NCBI GenBank assembly: GCA_022495005.1
Contig: JAGYXB010000442.1
Span: 62,001 to 126,000, forward strand
DNA: 64,000 nt
Direction: 5' to 3'
Origin: Rhyacophila brunnea
Taxonomy: Eukaryota > Arthropoda > Insecta > Trichoptera > Rhyacophilidae
Shown piece after piece: positions 63,716-64,000 of this stretch. The position numbers and the translations under genes are program-made. Position 1 is the stretch's first letter; each line of letters opens with the position of its first letter. The notes under the pieces are model-generated. The model made no database searches. It was not told the origin of the DNA and saw only the letters and a list, made by a program, of their open reading frames with translations.

Positions 63716-63850
63716 GTTATCAGTCATTCATCCAAAACACTGGGTTTTTGCTCTGGACCAAACACATTGAAAAAACACATGAATTTTCTAGACACGGGGT
63801 ACCAATCTGCTACCCATGACTTTATAGGAAGATCATTCACCACACTGCAG
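63716..63850 (-). repeat. diverged tRNA-derived SINE fragment
   Basis: Minus strand: TCATGGGTAGCAGATTGGTA, CCCCGTGTCTAGAAAATTCA, TTTCAATGTGTTTGGTCCAG match the order of the main SINE family (head end, B-box, body) with many substitutions. Confidence 0.45.
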
Positions 63851-63954
63851 TAATTCTATGGTCGGTTGGTAATAATAAAAATGTAATACATACCTATATT
63901 ATAATAAACCATTTATTTTTATTCAACAAATCATTCACAAGATATGAGAATGTA

Positions 63955-64000
63955 CAGAGCTCGAAATGAACCGGAGCGCCGTTCCAGTTCATAAAATCCC
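63955..64000. mobile_element. left end of a hAT MITE cut by the window border
   Basis: CAGAGCTCGAAATGAACCGG followed by GCGCCGTTCCAGTTCAT matches the left end of the element at 10531..10710 with few differences. Its right end lies beyond the window. Confidence 0.65.

Overview
The window looks like nuclear DNA of an aphid (Hemiptera). It is very AT-rich, has GT-AG spliceosomal introns, is full of short TAGGTA/GGTACCTA-type words that I associate with aphid genomes, and carries no prokaryote-style gene packing. Long stretches are introns or intergenic DNA packed with transposon remnants. The species cannot be named from the sequence alone.

Three genes can be supported. On the plus strand there are two tandem nanos-family genes. 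'nanos-A' (1429..13442, six coding exons, about 648 aa) and 'nanos-B' (31010..42368, six coding exons, about 218 aa) both end in the CCHC/CCHC Nanos RNA-binding zinc finger. They share one recognisable upstream exon (VMADF-xxNGWD) and a largely matching phase-1 intron series. They differ in length, in first-exon structure (B opens with a 7-nt coding micro-exon), in the C-terminal end (A has an extra spliced exon) and in the spacing of the second zinc knuckle (B has two extra residues). Nanos proteins act with Pumilio as translational repressors in germ cells and posterior patterning, so an unequal tandem pair suggests subfunctionalisation. On the minus strand, a 502-codon terminal exon (45679..47185) of a disordered, basic protein may join, by matching splice phase, two coiled-coil exons at 58301..58423 and 59313..59447. 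The 5' part of that gene is not identified and probably lies outside the window.

Mobile DNA fills the rest. nanos-A introns hold a 998-bp hAT element with a perfect 8-bp target duplication, a 1.39-kb foldback palindrome flanked by TTAA, and tRNA-derived SINEs, two of which were broken by later hAT insertions. The spacer between the nanos genes contains a hAT fossil (19889..20916) with a nested MITE. It also contains a 6.55-kb composite (23867..30419) in which a decayed transposon bounded by 32-bp terminal inverted repeats was itself invaded by a Tigger/pogo-like transposon whose transposase is spoiled by only three frameshifts. nanos-B introns contain several PIF/Harbinger-type MITEs with TTA or TAA target sites, a second foldback element with a short telomere-like (CCTAA)3 core, and an RTE-type retrotransposon tail. 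The final 20 kb holds a Harbinger remnant that still carries the start of its MADF-domain gene, a second decayed retrotransposon tail, and further SINE and MITE pieces.

All exon boundaries were derived by eye from splice consensus, phase continuity and motif conservation. No transcript or database evidence was used.
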